Origin: Thermoplasmata archaeon
Lineage (GTDB): Archaea; Thermoplasmatota; Thermoplasmata; Lutacidiplasmatales; UBA184
NCBI GenBank assembly: GCA_021819135.1
Contig: JAKASE010000010.1
Location: 1-64,000 of the forward strand
Length of the DNA: 64,000 nucleotides
Direction: 5' to 3'
Both the position numbers and the translations under genes were made by a program. Positions 17,708-27,994 of this stretch are shown here, piece after piece (positions within the stretch are counted from its first letter, which is position 1; each line of letters starts with the position of its first letter). The notes beneath the pieces were generated by a model. It was given only the letters and a program-made list of their open reading frames with translations, was not told the DNA's origin and searched no databases.

Positions 17708-20700
17708 CTACGACGGGGAGAATGTCGCAACGATCCGTTCGAGATCGCGCTCGCGCAGGAGCTCGGGCGTGACGTGCAACCACACGCGCGCCTCGTGCGC
17801 GCGGGCCATCCGGTCGACCTCCTGGAGCTGGGCCGTGACGTTCTCCACGCCATGGAGGCGCGTGAGGTACTCGATCCCTTCGATGAAGAAGACCGCCGTA
17901 TGCTCGGACTCGAGCTGGCGCTGGAAGAACGATGCGAGCCCGGGGAGGTCGTTCGGCTTCAGGGTCCGACCACGACCGAGGTTCGTGAGCCAGTAGATGT
18001 CGACCGGCCGGCTGCCGGCCTGGGCCCGGATGCGTTCGGGGGATTCCCGGACGACGCAGACCCCCCGGAGACCTGCGCTGGTCGCCTCGAGGAACGGCTG
18101 AAGGGACCCCACGATCGAGGACCCCACGACCAGCTCGATCCCGCCCCGGGGAGGCTCGGGGACCGGGGGCGGGGCTGCCGGCGGTACCGGCGTCGGCGCG
18201 GACGGACCCGCGAGCGCCAACGGAGGGTTCCCGGCAGAGAGGGCGACGGCGTGAGGGAGTCCCGCGGTGCCGTCGGTCCGGGAAGCGGGCGCGGAAGGAC
18301 CCGGGGGCGGCGTTGGCTCCGCCTCCACCGGGACCGGAGGCGCCGGGCCCGCGGGCTTCGGCGTTGCGGAACCCCCGGGGGGCAGATCCGGCAGGTCCGG
18401 CGGGGTGGTGTCCGCAATCTCAGGCGCCGACTCCGGCGCGACTTCCCCAGCCGGAGAGGGCCCCACGTCGACCACGGTTCCGGCTGCGGGCTCGGCGGCC
18501 GCCGGGCTGTCCGAGACCGCCGGAAGCTCGGACAAGGAGTCCGCCGTGGACGGGGCGCCCGGCACGTCTTCCGGGAGCGACGCCGCCTCTGCAGGGGCGC
18601 CGGGTGGCGGCATGGTCGTTTCGGAGGGAACCTCCTCCGTGGAGGACTCGGAAGGAACTACGGCAGCCGGTTCCGGGGCGGCGGTCTCGCCCGCTTCCTC
18701 GTCTCTTGTTCCTGGTCGGGGAGCTCCTTGGGCCGAGACCGGCGGCTCGAGCAGGACCTGCGGTTCCGTCGGCGCGGGAAGGGACGGAGGCTCCACGCCG
18801 AAGTCCCCGGACGGCAGCTGCGGCTCGTGGTCGAGCCCGGGGATCGCCTCGGCCGGGGTCGCGTCAACGATGACATCCGCCTGCACCGGTCCCCGGTCCA
18901 CCGTCGCGGGGGTGGCGGGGGCTTCCGTCGGAAGAGGAGGGGACGGGGGGTACGGCTCGGCGGTCTCAGGGGGAGAGGCAGGCACCGGGACCTCCGAGGG
19001 GAGTCTGGGCGGTTCCTCCGCCGGCACAACGACCTCGGACGCCTCCGCGGGACCCTCCGTAGGGGCCGGTGTTGAGGGGGCTTCCGCCTGCTCCGGGGGC
19101 TCGGCCGCAGGGGGCTCGACCGGATCGAGAGGACCAGCGCCGGGTCGGGGTGCCTCGAGAACGGGTGCTTGCGGAACCTCCATCGAAGCCGCAGGTGGCT
19201 CGGGTTCGGGACCCGCGGAAGGGGTCACTCCGCTTGGGAGAACGTTCACAAGGTCCGGCGGGGAGACGCCGGGGGTGTCGCTCTCGGTCCGTGCGTCCGG
19301 CGGTGCCGACTCCGGTACCTCGGACGGGAGTCCAGGGATTTCGGCGCGCAATTCGGTCGGGGGCGGCGTGGCCGCAGGAGAACCGACGGTGTCGGTGCCG
19401 GAGGGCATAGGAGTGGTCTCTGCAGTACCGGCCGCTGTCGCAGGCGGTGACGGGGCCGGCACGGGTTCGATGCCCCGGTCGTTCCCCACGGCGAATCGGA
19501 CGACCGTCGCGTGGGCGCGGGCGGCGCGGACGGACCGGGGGGGCACCACGCCCCCGACGGCGGTGATCAGTCGCTCCGCGACCCCTCGGCCGAACCCTGG
19601 CAGCTCGTCGATCTCCTCGTACGACGCGTGCCGGAACCGTTCGAGGCTCTGGAATCCCAGGGACCAGGCCGATCGGAGCTTGGCGGGTCCAATGACCGCA
19701 GCGCCGAGCAGGGAGTCGAGTTCCCGGTTGAGGGCGCGGACCGACTCCTCTTGGGCAATGACCGGCTCCGCGGCATAGTCGACCCCCGGCGGGGCATCGG
19801 TCTCTCCCCGACGATGCGGCACGCGTCGGCTCGTGAGACGGGGGACCCGGTGCTTGGCGCGGGCCGCCCGTGTCGGCAGTCCGGGGAGGTCGACCCACCA
19901 CCGACTTCCGGTCCGGGTCCGACCCCGGAGCCGGTTCGGAGGCGCGGTCTCCTCGGGGTGGTCGAGGACGCGTAGTTCGGCGAGCCCAAGGTACTCCGCG
20001 AGCGGCTCGGCCGCCGCCCGGAGCTCGCTCGCCAGCGGGTCCGACGCGACGACGATCGCGACGCCCTCCGCCTGGGTCGGCGCCCCCCGGGCCCGGCGAA
20101 GACGGTGCTCCACGCGCCGGGCCAGCCAGAAGGCGTCCGACGAGAGCGGCGGGGGCGGCGGTCGGCCCGGACGTCCCGCACCGGGGATCCCGAGGTAGAG
20201 CTCTCCCAGGCTCCAGGGGACCGGGAGCATCCCCTCGGGGAGCGTCTCCACGTACTCGACCATGGAAGGGAGCAGGCGTCGGGAGAGGCCCTGGATCACG
20301 ACCGAGAGCTCGCCGGTCGCGGGCTCGGTGGAACGACGGAGCGGCATTCTCCGGAGCACGTGCGCGATCTGCGAGGCCTGGGCCGGGTACGCACGCTGGA
20401 TCTCCGACTCGACGGGCCGGACCCGCCGCTGGCGGCCCTGCCAGGGCTCTCGGGGAGAGCCGACATCGATGTGCCCGATGCGAGCGATCCGTTCGAGCAC
20501 CGATCGGTCGTCCCGCCACCGTTCGGCGGCGTCGTCCCCCCCGAGGACGGCCGCGGCGACCGGGATCGTCGCCTCCGGTGCGATCGCCTGAGCGACCCGG
20601 AACCCGGCGACCGCCGACAGGAACGATCGCCACCGGTCCCACGCCGCGACGAGCCCGTCATCCAAGAGGGCGCGGTCGACGGTCGGGACGTCGGTCCGGA

Positions 20701-22807
20701 ACAGGCTCCCGCGGTCGGGCGTGAGTCGCCGATAGATCGATTCGGCGAGGTAGGGCACGATCGGTCCCAGGAGCACCGAGCCGGTCCGGAGGACGTAGCC
20801 CAGCGTGCGTAGTACGCCCCGCTTCGAGACGGGAGTGCCGGGGAGCGCGAGCCGCGCGGACGTCCAGAGCCGGTAGGTGGCGAGATCGGTCTCGAGGAAC
20901 CGGAAGATCCGACGGTGGGCGGCCCCGGCCGACCCGTGGTCGTAATCGGAGATCGCGAGGACCCGGGTGCGTTCCCAACGGGCGAGCAGGGCCCGGTCCT
21001 CGCGCTCGAGCTCCCCGAGGAATCCGCTCACCGGCTGGGAGAACGTCGCGCGGGTCTCGGGGTCGGCAGACCCGAGGACCTCGCTCGCCAGGACCCATAG
21101 GCGCGCGAGCCGTCTCCGTTCCTGGGCGCACCGGTCGAGGAACGTCGCGGCCGTGCCGCCCCCGACCTCGGTCCGGACGAGCGCGGCGCGGACCGCGTCC
21201 GCCCCATCGGCGTGGAGCCGCTCGGCGAGGTCGAACTCGGGCAGCGTGGGGAGGACCGTGAGGCCGACGTTCGTGACGATCCCCTCGATGCCGGAGAGGC
21301 CGGCGAGCTGATGGATGAGCGCCGGGATCCGGCGCCGTTCGCAGAGATAGAGCCGGGCGGAGTCGGCGACCGGGAACGGATCGAACCGGGCCCATGCCCC
21401 CAGCGCCGACTCGATGGACGGGACGAGCCGGCGGCGGACCGGGTACATCGAGCCCCCGCACGGGCACGCCGGCCGGCCGTCGAGCGCATCGAGGCGCTCG
21501 CACCGGTTGCATTCGAGAAGCGCGATCCCGTCGGGGGCGTCCGTGGTGGTGGTCTCGCTGACCGGCCAGGGCGCCACTTCGACGCGATGCAGCGGCGGTC
21601 CCCCCGGGAGCAGCCGCTGGTAGAGATCGACGGCCTCCGGCGGGAGGCGGCCGGGTTCGAGGCACCACGCCCGGCCCGGGAACCAGATCATGGCGGTACC
21701 GCATTGCATGCAGTGCGGGACGCCGCGGCGGACGCGCAGCGTGGCGAAGACGGCGCCGGCCTCGTGGAGGTCTCGCAGCACGAACTCGGTCGCGGTCGCG
21801 AGGTCGAGCCCGGCGTACTTGTGCACGAGCGTGACATCGAGCGTCCCCCGGGTGGTGAGGATCGGCCAGCCGGGGATGCCGTGGGCCTCCGCGATCCCGG
21901 CGTCGGTGCCCCCGTGCCCGGGAACCAGGGGAACGATGCCCGTCCCGGTCCCCGAGACGTCGGCGACCGCGAGGACCGTCCCTCCGGGCGGGTCCACGGC
22001 ACCTCCCATCGGGAACTCGTGGCGCAGGGGGTACTGGTACGGTCGGCCGGCGAACTCGCGCCCCGGACGCTCCTCGAGGACCTCGAAGAGACCGTCGGGG
22101 ATCCATTGCCGGAACCGGTCGAGGGACGAGCGGGACGTGAGGATGAGCTCCTCGGCGCCCTTCCGGCGGTACCGGCAGAGGGCGTACGGTGCGTCGGGAT
22201 GGACGAGGATCGCCGTGGCGCCGAGCAGCTTCCACGGCGAGTCGACCCAGACGAGCAGGTGGACGACCCGTTCGTCGTACGCGACGTCGAACCGGATCAG
22301 GTAGGTATCGCCCTCCTCCTCCTGGTAGATGATCCGCTCGGGGCTGCGGGGGGCGCCGCACGTCGGGCAAAGGCGGAGGGGCAGGTCCCGCGAGACGATC
22401 GTGCCGCGCCTCGCCAGACGGCCGACGACCCGCTCGAGCCGGTCGTGCCGGACCTCGCCGTCCCAGGGGGTCCGGCCCGGGCCCCCGGTCCACACCCCGA
22501 GCGTGCGGAGGAGGTCCGCCCCTGGGGGTTCGTCCGGGCCGTCCGGGGCCCGCACCCAGCGCATTTCCCCGACCGACCGACGTCCAACGAGGGCCAGGTA
22601 TCGCGCTTCGACATCCGCCACGACCGCGCGGTAGGCCGCGAACGGGGACCCCGGCGGAACCCCCAGTTCACCTTCGAACAGGTGTAGCACCGGCCCGTCG
22701 GGCGGACCGAGCGTCCCCCCCGCCGGCGGCAGGCCGTGCGATTTCCAGAACCCTTCCACCTCGCCCGAGAGCCGCTCGGGATCGTAGGAGGAGTCGGTCG
22801 TGGTCAT
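17708..22807 (-). CDS. Degenerate isoleucyl-tRNA-synthetase-like protein fused to HhH, long linker and DUF835
   Basis: 1,699 residues in one uninterrupted frame from the ATG at 22807. Residues 1 to about 1000 follow archaeal IleRS: zinc knuckles CPTCG (about 145), CMQCG (365) and CNRC/CPCGG (435-455); a CP1 editing-domain core with [15 protein letters not shown] and [17 protein letters not shown]; and an anticodon-binding helical region. Both synthetic signatures are missing: the HIGH position reads [10 protein letters not shown] and the KMSKS loop is cut down to VLPTLPEF. Aminoacylation is therefore unlikely. A helix-hairpin-helix lies at about 1029-1082 ([19 protein letters not shown]). About 460 Pro/Ala/Glu/Ser-rich residues follow, then DUF835 at 1554-1699 ([22 protein letters not shown]). 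It is divergent from eIF5A. A tRNA-binding, editing or sensing role is inference; a genuine IleRS must lie elsewhere. Confidence 0.85.
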   Translation of the reverse strand: MTTTDSSYDPERLSGEVEGFWKSHGLPPAGGTLGPPDGPVLHLFEGELGVPPGSPFAAYRAVVADVEARYLALVGRRSVGEMRWVRAPDGPDEPPGADLLRTLGVWTGGPGRTPWDGEVRHDRLERVVGRLARRGTIVSRDLPLRLCPTCGAPRSPERIIYQEEEGDTYLIRFDVAYDERVVHLLVWVDSPWKLLGATAILVHPDAPYALCRYRRKGAEELILTSRSSLDRFRQWIPDGLFEVLEERPGREFAGRPYQYPLRHEFPMGGAVDPPGGTVLAVADVSGTGTGIVPLVPGHGGTDAGIAEAHGIPGWPILTTRGTLDVTLVHKYAGLDLATATEFVLRDLHEAGAVFATLRVRRGVPHCMQCGTAMIWFPGRAWCLEPGRLPPEAVDLYQRLLPGGPPLHRVEVAPWPVSETTTTDAPDGIALLECNRCERLDALDGRPACPCGGSMYPVRRRLVPSIESALGAWARFDPFPVADSARLYLCERRRIPALIHQLAGLSGIEGIVTNVGLTVLPTLPEFDLAERLHADGADAVRAALVRTEVGGGTAATFLDRCAQERRRLARLWVLASEVLGSADPETRATFSQPVSGFLGELEREDRALLARWERTRVLAISDYDHGSAGAAHRRIFRFLETDLATYRLWTSARLALPGTPVSKRGVLRTLGYVLRTGSVLLGPIVPYLAESIYRRLTPDRGSLFRTDVPTVDRALLDDGLVAAWDRWRSFLSAVAGFRVAQAIAPEATIPVAAAVLGGDDAAERWRDDRSVLERIARIGHIDVGSPREPWQGRQRRVRPVESEIQRAYPAQASQIAHVLRRMPLRRSTEPATGELSVVIQGLSRRLLPSMVEYVETLPEGMLPVPWSLGELYLGIPGAGRPGRPPPPPLSSDAFWLARRVEHRLRRARGAPTQAEGVAIVVASDPLASELRAAAEPLAEYLGLAELRVLDHPEETAPPNRLRGRTRTGSRWWVDLPGLPTRAARAKHRVPRLTSRRVPHRRGETDAPPGVDYAAEPVIAQEESVRALNRELDSLLGAAVIGPAKLRSAWSLGFQSLERFRHASYEEIDELPGFGRGVAERLITAVGGVVPPRSVRAARAHATVVRFAVGNDRGIEPVPAPSPPATAAGTAETTPMPSGTDTVGSPAATPPPTELRAEIPGLPSEVPESAPPDARTESDTPGVSPPDLVNVLPSGVTPSAGPEPEPPAASMEVPQAPVLEAPRPGAGPLDPVEPPAAEPPEQAEAPSTPAPTEGPAEASEVVVPAEEPPRLPSEVPVPASPPETAEPYPPSPPLPTEAPATPATVDRGPVQADVIVDATPAEAIPGLDHEPQLPSGDFGVEPPSLPAPTEPQVLLEPPVSAQGAPRPGTRDEEAGETAAPEPAAVVPSESSTEEVPSETTMPPPGAPAEAASLPEDVPGAPSTADSLSELPAVSDSPAAAEPAAGTVVDVGPSPAGEVAPESAPEIADTTPPDLPDLPPGGSATPKPAGPAPPVPVEAEPTPPPGPSAPASRTDGTAGLPHAVALSAGNPPLALAGPSAPTPVPPAAPPPVPEPPRGGIELVVGSSIVGSLQPFLEATSAGLRGVCVVRESPERIRAQAGSRPVDIYWLTNLGRGRTLKPNDLPGLASFFQRQLESEHTAVFFIEGIEYLTRLHGVENVTAQLQEVDRMARAHEARVWLHVTPELLRERDLERIVATFSPS

Positions 22808-22851
22808 GGTGCCGCGCGACGGAACGCGGGTAGCGAATGGTTCCCTCCGGG

Positions 22852-22857
22852 CATAAA
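22852..22857 (-). promoter_or_regulatory. TATA-like box for the synthetase-like fusion gene
   Basis: On the minus strand GGTTTATGCC lies about 47 nt before the ATG at 22807. With the usual archaeal spacing, transcription would begin near 22828, giving a short leader without a ribosome-binding site. Confidence 0.4.
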
Positions 22858-22948
22858 CCATCCCGCCTCCAGGAGAAGCGGCCGGCCGAGTGCCCGCGTC
22901 GCAACCCTTATGGCGCCGGTCCCTTCCCCGGCCCTCGAGGAACGCTCG

Positions 22949-23335
22949 ATGGCCTGGACGCAGCAAGAGGTTCGGGAACTGAAGGAAGGCCGGTACATGT
23001 TGATCGACGAAGAGCCGTGCCGCATCCTCAGTATCCAGACCTCGAAACCGGGGAAGCACGGGGAGGCGAAGGCCCGGATCGATGCGGTCGGCATCTTCGA
23101 CGGGTCGAAGCGGAGCGTGGTCTTCCCGGTGAAGCACAAGGTGCAGGTGCCGATGATCGGGAAACGTCAGGCCCAGGTCCTGTCGCTCACCGACGCCGAG
23201 GTCCAGTTGATGGACCTCGAGAGCTACGAGACGTTCAGCCTTCCGATCGACGCCGAGACCCGCGGCCAGCTCAGTCCCGGCGCCGAGATCCAGTACCTGG
23301 ACGCGATGGGGAAGCGGCGGATCTCCCGCCCCTGA
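22949..23335 (+). CDS. eif5A: Translation factor aIF5A
   Basis: 128 residues from the ATG at 22949. The N-terminal SH3-like domain carries the hypusination loop [11 protein letters not shown] with the modified lysine at residue 36. The C-terminal OB domain ([19 protein letters not shown]) follows. The factor binds the ribosome and relieves stalling, for example at proline runs. Length and loop are standard for archaea. It is divergent from the very Pro-rich synthetase-like fusion, a product whose own translation would plausibly need this factor. The weak TTATGG element at about 22907 may be its promoter. Confidence 0.96.
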   Translation: MAWTQQEVRELKEGRYMLIDEEPCRILSIQTSKPGKHGEAKARIDAVGIFDGSKRSVVFPVKHKVQVPMIGKRQAQVLSLTDAEVQLMDLESYETFSLPIDAETRGQLSPGAEIQYLDAMGKRRISRP

Positions 23336-23381
23336 GCCCCGACACGTCCGGTCCGTACGGAACCACGGCGCGCTCGCTTCA

Positions 23382-23388
23382 TTTATAA
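23382..23388 (+). promoter_or_regulatory. TATA box of the helical-repeat gene
   Basis: TTTATAA in otherwise GC-rich DNA, 47 nt after the eIF5A stop. The predicted transcript start is about 23410, followed by AGGAGG at 23453-23458. This is the clearest promoter in the window. Confidence 0.6.
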
Positions 23389-23452
23389 GCGGGACGACGC
23401 ATGAAACGACTGCCCGAGCGGGCCGGTCTTCCGTATCGGCCCTGTCGGTAAT

Positions 23453-23458
23453 AGGAGG
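23453..23458 (+). promoter_or_regulatory. Strong Shine-Dalgarno without a canonical start codon
   Basis: AGGAGG is followed 7 nt later by ACG (23466) in frame with the giant helical-repeat gene; no ATG, GTG or TTG occurs at usable spacing. It points either to ACG initiation or to an altered or miscalled start codon. Confidence 0.5.
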
Positions 23459-23465
23459 CGGACGT

Positions 23466-26400
23466 ACGACGGGACCGGGCGGATCGGGAGCGCTCCCGTC
23501 GTCCCGCCTCACGCGCATCCTCCAAGAGAAGGCGGAGGCGCTCAAGCGCCAGCGACAGGCCGCGGAGGCCCAGCTGAAGCAGGTCGAGGACCAGCTCTCG
23601 TTCCTGGACCACCTCGGGATCACGCCGGCGGACGTCCCGGAGCGGGTCGCCGCGCTCAAGGATCTCCAGCGGCGGTCGGACTGGGACGGCGTGGAGAAGG
23701 AGTCGGTCGCGCTCCTCGGCCACCTCGAGAAGACGGTCCCCGAGACCCTGGAGACCCGTCGACAGCGAGCGCTCGAGACGATCGGCCAGCTCTCCGGGCT
23801 CGGGATCTCGGTCCGGGCGGAGGTGAAGACCGAGCTCGAGGCCCTCGCGCATCCGCCGTCCGGCGAGAGCTGGTCGACGACCGTCGGGCGTCTTGTCCGC
23901 GTCGACCAGCAGCTGCGGAGCGCCGAGGCGAGTCACGTCGACGGGGCCCGCACGCGCGCGCAGCGGGTCGCCGAGTGGGCCGGGTTGGCCCCGGAGCGGC
24001 GCGCGGCGCTGGAGAGCCAGCTCGACCAGGCGGCCGAAGCCGCGAAGGAGGGTCGCCCGGCGGAATCGCTGGGTGCGATTGCTCGGATGCTGCGCGAGGG
24101 CCTGCCCGAGGCGGTGGAGAAGCGACGCCGGATCCGGGACGCCGCGACCACCCTCTTCGAGCAGGCGAAGGAGCTCGGGGCCCCGACGGCGCGTCTCGAG
24201 TCCGCGCTCAAGGCCGGCGCCGATGCCGCGGTCGAGGAGTGGCCGGACACGGTCCCCCAGACCGAGGCCGCGGCGGCCGAGCTCGGTGAGGCGCTGCGGG
24301 AGCGCGCGAAGCAGTCGCTCCAGGCCCTCCGGGCGTCGGTCGACGCGACCGTCGAGTACGGGGTCGATCCGGGCGAAGCGCGTCGCACGATCGATGAGGC
24401 GCTCGCCTTGCTCGCCACGGCACCGGCGCTCGAGATCCATCCGGTCTTCGTCGAGGCCCGGAAGATCGCCGAGGAGCCGGTGGTGACGGTGATCGCGGGG
24501 CTGCTCGACGAGGTCCGTCCCCGCATCGCAGAGGCCCGTCGCCTCGGACGGGACCCGAGCGAGGTCTTCGCGTCCATGAACCGCGCGCGCGAGGCGCTGC
24601 GGCTCAAGATCTACTCCGAGGCGTTCGCGGCGAGCCAGGAGGCACTGGAACGGGTCACCCGGCTCACCGAGGACCTCTCCGCCGCCCGCGACGAGCTCCA
24701 GGCCCTCGACGAGATGATCGAGCGGTTCCGAACGGTCGGCTTCTCGGTCGAGGGGATCGACGCGACGGTCGGACGGATCCGTGCGCATCTCGAGAAGGGT
24801 GAGGTCGGCCCCGCCCAGGAGCTCCTGCGGACGAGCCTCGTCGCGATCGGCCGGGACGCCCTTCAGTTCTTCCTGGGTCGCTGGACCTCGCTCGACAAGG
24901 TCCGGGAGTACGCCCAGAACCACGGGTTCCTGGCCGAGAAGATCGACCACGGCCTCGGCGAGGCCCGGGAGCTCCTCGACCAGGGAAACCTCGCGGAGGC
25001 GGCCGAGTCGCTCTCCCGTGCCGAGGTCGACCTGCGCACGGCCGCGACGCCGTACGTGGGGCGCCGGGTCGAGGAGATGGTCCAGGGCCTTTCCGACATC
25101 CCCGACGATGCGCTCACCGCCCCGGTCCGCCGCCAGCTCGCCGACGCCGACGTCGCGCTGCGGGTCAAACAGGACCTCATCGGGTCGATCGAGAGCCTCC
25201 GGCGCGCCGAGCGGGACTTCGCCGCCGTCTTCGCCGCGCACGCTTCCTCCCTGGTGGAGGTCCTCGAGACCGAGGGCCACCTGCTCGAGCAGATGGGGGG
25301 TGGCAGCGACGAGATCCAGCGCCAGATCGACGAGGTCCAGCAGATCTTCAACATGGGAGACTTCGTCAAGGCGTCGCGGGCCTCCCAGGAGATCCGCACG
25401 CGCGCCCAGCAGCAGCAGCTCCTCCGGAGCGAGGAGGCGGTCTCGCACGCGAAGCTCTCCCTCGTGGAGCTCGAGACGATGGGCGTCGACCTCGCGCCGT
25501 TCCGCACCCAGCTCGAGGAAGCCCAGGCCGCGTCGCGGTCCGGCCAGTTCCTGGACGCGTACCGTTCGGCGACCAAGCTCGAGGAGGCCGCCGGGAGAGC
25601 CCGGGCCGCCGGCCAGCAGGTCATCGAGGGGATCGCCCATGCGGGCGATCAGCTGAACCGACTCCGCGAGGCCGGGATCGACCCGACGCCGTTCTACGAG
25701 CCCTTGCGGGAAGCACGCCTCGCCTTCCAGGCGCTCCAGTTCGACGCGGCGCGGACGACCCTCGAGTCGGTCGAGCAGCGCCTCGTCGAGGAGGGGGCCC
25801 GGCTCGAGACCACGCGGCTCCTCCACGAGATCGGGCTCCTGGTCGAGGACGGGCGACGTCTTTCGACGCCGATGGAGCCGTACGTGGCCCGCATCGAGCA
25901 GGTGCGGACCGAACGGGCGACCGCACCGGCGGAAGCGACCCGCACCGCCGCGCGCCTCCTGCACGAGGAGCTCATCGCGATCCTTCGGCCCGTGCTCGAG
26001 GAGAACCTGCGGAGCCTCGAGCGCGATCTCGACATCGCCCGGTCGGCCGGCGTCGACCTCGACCGGATCCTCGTGCCGCTCGCCGAGGCCCGGCGCCGCA
26101 TCGTGCTTCCGGTCCCGATCGGCGCGGCCGCGCTCCTCGACCAGGCGCGGGCGGAGTTCATCGAGACCCGCGGCCTGGTCGATCACGCCGAGCGGGTCGC
26201 GAAGCGCGCCCGCGACGCGCTCGGGCAGGCCGATCTCCTGCACGTCGACACCGTCGGGCTCAAGGGACAGATGGACCGTCTCGATCAATTGCTCGCGCAG
26301 CGGCAGTTCGCCCGCGCCATCGAGCTCGGGGGGCCGCTCGAGCGCGATCTCGTGCAGGCGACGTACCAGCACGTCTCGAAGACGCTCGCCGGGTTCCAGG

Positions 26401-27944
26401 CGACGGTCTCCCGCTTCCGGACCGCGGGAGTCGACACCTCGCTCGCCGAGAACCTGCTCCACCAGTCCCGGATGGCCCTCGACGAGGGCCGCGCGGTCGA
26501 GGCGCTCCAGCTGGCCGCCCGCAGCGAGTCCGAGATCGAGCGCGCGGACCTCCAGCGGAAGATCGCCGAAGGCTCGTTGCGGACGGCGGAGGCGAAGGTC
26601 GCGAAGGCCGCCGCGGACGGGATTGTGGGACCGGCCGCCGAGATCGAGTTCGAGCAGGCGAAGGCATCCTTCCAATCCCGGGCGTACCCCGATGTGCTCG
26701 AGCACTCGATGGCGGCGCTCGACGCCCTCACGGGCGCGCGCGACGGACATCGCCGGGCCCTGGACGCCGTGACCGCGGCCGACCGCCAGGTGGCGGAGGC
26801 CAAGGCGAACGGCGCGGACGTCGCCGAGGCCGGCGGCCGGCTCACCGAGGCCCGGCACCTGTTCGAGGCCGGCAAATACTCCGAGGCGATCCGGGCGGCG
26901 CGCGAGGCCGTCGAGGTCGGACGCTGGTCGATCGAGCGCCTGTTCGCGGTCCCCCTCGGTGACCTGCGGCGGCAGGTCGACGGGGCCCGGCGACAGGGGC
27001 TCACGACCGAGGTCGACCCGCTCGATTCCCTGGTCGGCGAGGGGGAGACGGCCCTACGGAGCCGCGAGTGGGGCCGGGTGAAGGAAGTCATCGGCCGGGG
27101 CGAGTCCCTCTCGCGCCGGATGCTCGACGAGCTGGTCGACGGGCGCTGGCGGGAGATCGAGGCGGAGTACGCCCGTGGGCCGACCCCCCCCGCCGCCGAG
27201 GGGACACGGCGGGCCGAGCTCGTCCAGCAGCTCAAGGCGCTGCGGGAGAAGCGCGACTTCGGCGCCGCGCTCGCCCTCGTCAAGCTCGAGGAGGAGACCA
27301 TCCGGCGCCGCCGCAAGGAGCTCGTCGAGGCGCGCATGGCGGAGTTCCGGGACCGTCTCTGGGTCGGCGAGCGGCTCGGGGTCGACACGACGCCGGTGAT
27401 GCAGAAGTTCAGCGAGGCCCGAGTGGCCCTCGATTCCGGCCGTCTCGAGGAGGCCGAGCTCCTCCTCGGCCGGGCCGTGACCGCCCTCGAGGGGGTCGTC
27501 CGGGAGCCGTACGGCCTGCGGTTCAAGGAGGTCCAGACCGAAGTGACGTTCGCGGAGGAGGGTCTCCATGTCTCGGTCGGGACGGTCCGGGACCGGCTGA
27601 AGCAGGCCGACGAGCTGAGCCGGGCCGGTCGGCTCCTCGACGCGGCGCGCCAGCTCCTGAAGACGGAAGAGGACCTCAACCTGAGGAAGTCGCTCCATCG
27701 GGAGCTCGTCAATCTCCACTACCTCATCGACGCGGCACTCGCGCGCGCCCACGACCGTCGGATCGACACCGCTCCGGCGCGGGCGCTGCTCGCGGAGTCG
27801 ATCCGGATCCGCGAGACCGACTACGCGGCCGCGCTCGAGAAGGCCCGTGAGGCGCTGCGCACGCTCCAGGAGGCCGGCGCCACCCCGACCGAGGCCGCCC
27901 CGTCGGCCTCCCCGCTCTGGCCGTTCCGTCGTCGGTCGTCCTAA
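23466..27944 (+). CDS. Giant all-helical repeat protein of unknown function
   Basis: About 1,492 residues from the proposed ACG at 23466; the first canonical in-frame start is the GTG at 23691 (1,417 residues), but the coding pattern clearly begins earlier (RILQEKAEALKRQRQAAEAQ). The whole protein is predicted helical. It is built from degenerate units of roughly 35-110 residues with a recurring theme: a G-[IV]-D-x3-[PF] turn, then LxEAxxAL, then GxYxEAxxxAxxA. This is reminiscent of TPR or spectrin-like solenoids. There are no TM segments; the C-terminus is PLWPFRRRSS. A scaffold or cytoskeleton-like role is possible, not shown. The stop codon is created by the IS630 insertion. Confidence 0.8.
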   Translation, partial: TTGPGGSGALPSSRLTRILQEKAEALKRQRQAAEAQLKQVEDQLSFLDHLGITPADVPERVAALKDLQRRSDWDGVEKESVALLGHLEKTVPETLETRRQRALETIGQLSGLGISVRAEVKTELEALAHPPSGESWSTTVGRLVRVDQQLRSAEASHVDGARTRAQRVAEWAGLAPERRAALESQLDQAAEAAKEGRPAESLGAIARMLREGLPEAVEKRRRIRDAATTLFEQAKELGAPTARLESALKAGADAAVEEWPDTVPQTEAAAAELGEALRERAKQSLQALRASVDATVEYGVDPGEARRTIDEALALLATAPALEIHPVFVEARKIAEEPVVTVIAGLLDEVRPRIAEARRLGRDPSEVFASMNRAREALRLKIYSEAFAASQEALERVTRLTEDLSAARDELQALDEMIERFRTVGFSVEGIDATVGRIRAHLEKGEVGPAQELLRTSLVAIGRDALQFFLGRWTSLDKVREYAQNHGFLAEKIDHGLGEARELLDQGNLAEAAESLSRAEVDLRTAATPYVGRRVEEMVQGLSDIPDDALTAPVRRQLADADVALRVKQDLIGSIESLRRAERDFAAVFAAHASSLVEVLETEGHLLEQMGGGSDEIQRQIDEVQQIFNMGDFVKASRASQEIRTRAQQQQLLRSEEAVSHAKLSLVELETMGVDLAPFRTQLEEAQAASRSGQFLDAYRSATKLEEAAGRARAAGQQVIEGIAHAGDQLNRLREAGIDPTPFYEPLREARLAFQALQFDAARTTLESVEQRLVEEGARLETTRLLHEIGLLVEDGRRLSTPMEPYVARIEQVRTERATAPAEATRTAARLLHEELIAILRPVLEENLRSLERDLDIARSAGVDLDRILVPLAEARRRIVLPVPIGAAALLDQARAEFIETRGLVDHAERVAKRARDALGQADLLHVDTVGLKGQMDRLDQLLAQRQFARAIELGGPLERDLVQATYQHVSKTLAGFQATVSRFRTAGVDTSLAENLLHQSRMALDEGRAVEALQLAARSESEIERADLQRKIAEGSLRTAEAKVAKAAADGIVGPAAEIEFEQAKASFQSRAYPDVLEHSMAALDALTGARDGHRRALDAVTAADRQVAEAKANGADVAEAGGRLTEARHLFEAGKYSEAIRAAREAVEVGRWSIERLFAVPLGDLRRQVDGARRQGLTTEVDPLDSLVGEGETALRSREWGRVKEVIGRGESLSRRMLDELVDGRWREIEAEYARGPTPPAAEGTRRAELVQQLKALREKRDFGAALALVKLEEETIRRRRKELVEARMAEFRDRLWVGERLGVDTTPVMQKFSEARVALDSGRLEEAELLLGRAVTALEGVVREPYGLRFKEVQTEVTFAEEGLHVSVGTVRDRLKQADELSRAGRLLDAARQLLKTEEDLNLRKSLHRELVNLHYLIDAALARAHDRRIDTAPARALLAESIRIRETDYAAALEKAREALRTLQEAGATPTEAAPSASPLWPFRRRSS

Positions 27945-27967
27945 ACAGAACGTCATAAATAATTGCG
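27942..27967 (+). repeat. IS630 left terminal inverted repeat
   Basis: Starts TAAACAGAACGTCATAA and matches the reverse complement of the right end at 20 of 26 positions, with shared blocks TAAACA, CGTC, TAA and AATTGCG. Confidence 0.8.
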
Positions 27968-27994
27968 AGTTGTTGAGGAGGGCTGAGGGCCCTC

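Noticed and set aside
23401-23451. A 16-codon mini-ORF (ATG to TAA) just before the helical-repeat gene, possibly a leader peptide
   Set aside because: Its ATG lies upstream of the transcription start predicted from the TATA box at 23382-23388, and it has no ribosome-binding site.
22808-23659. N-terminal extension of the synthetase-like fusion to 23659
   Set aside because: It runs opposite eIF5A and crosses a TATA-like promoter; the IleRS-like sequence begins only after ATG 22807.
23379-26858. A 1,159-codon open frame on the minus strand opposite the helical-repeat gene
   Set aside because: It is a GC-rich shadow: the plus-strand frame has a promoter, a ribosome-binding site and a clear helical repeat pattern, whereas the minus frame is low-complexity Arg/Leu/Asp/Gly-rich sequence.
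27900-27960. Truncation of the giant gene by the IS element
   Set aside because: Reconstructing the empty site gives TAG at the same codon, so the protein already ended here before the insertion.
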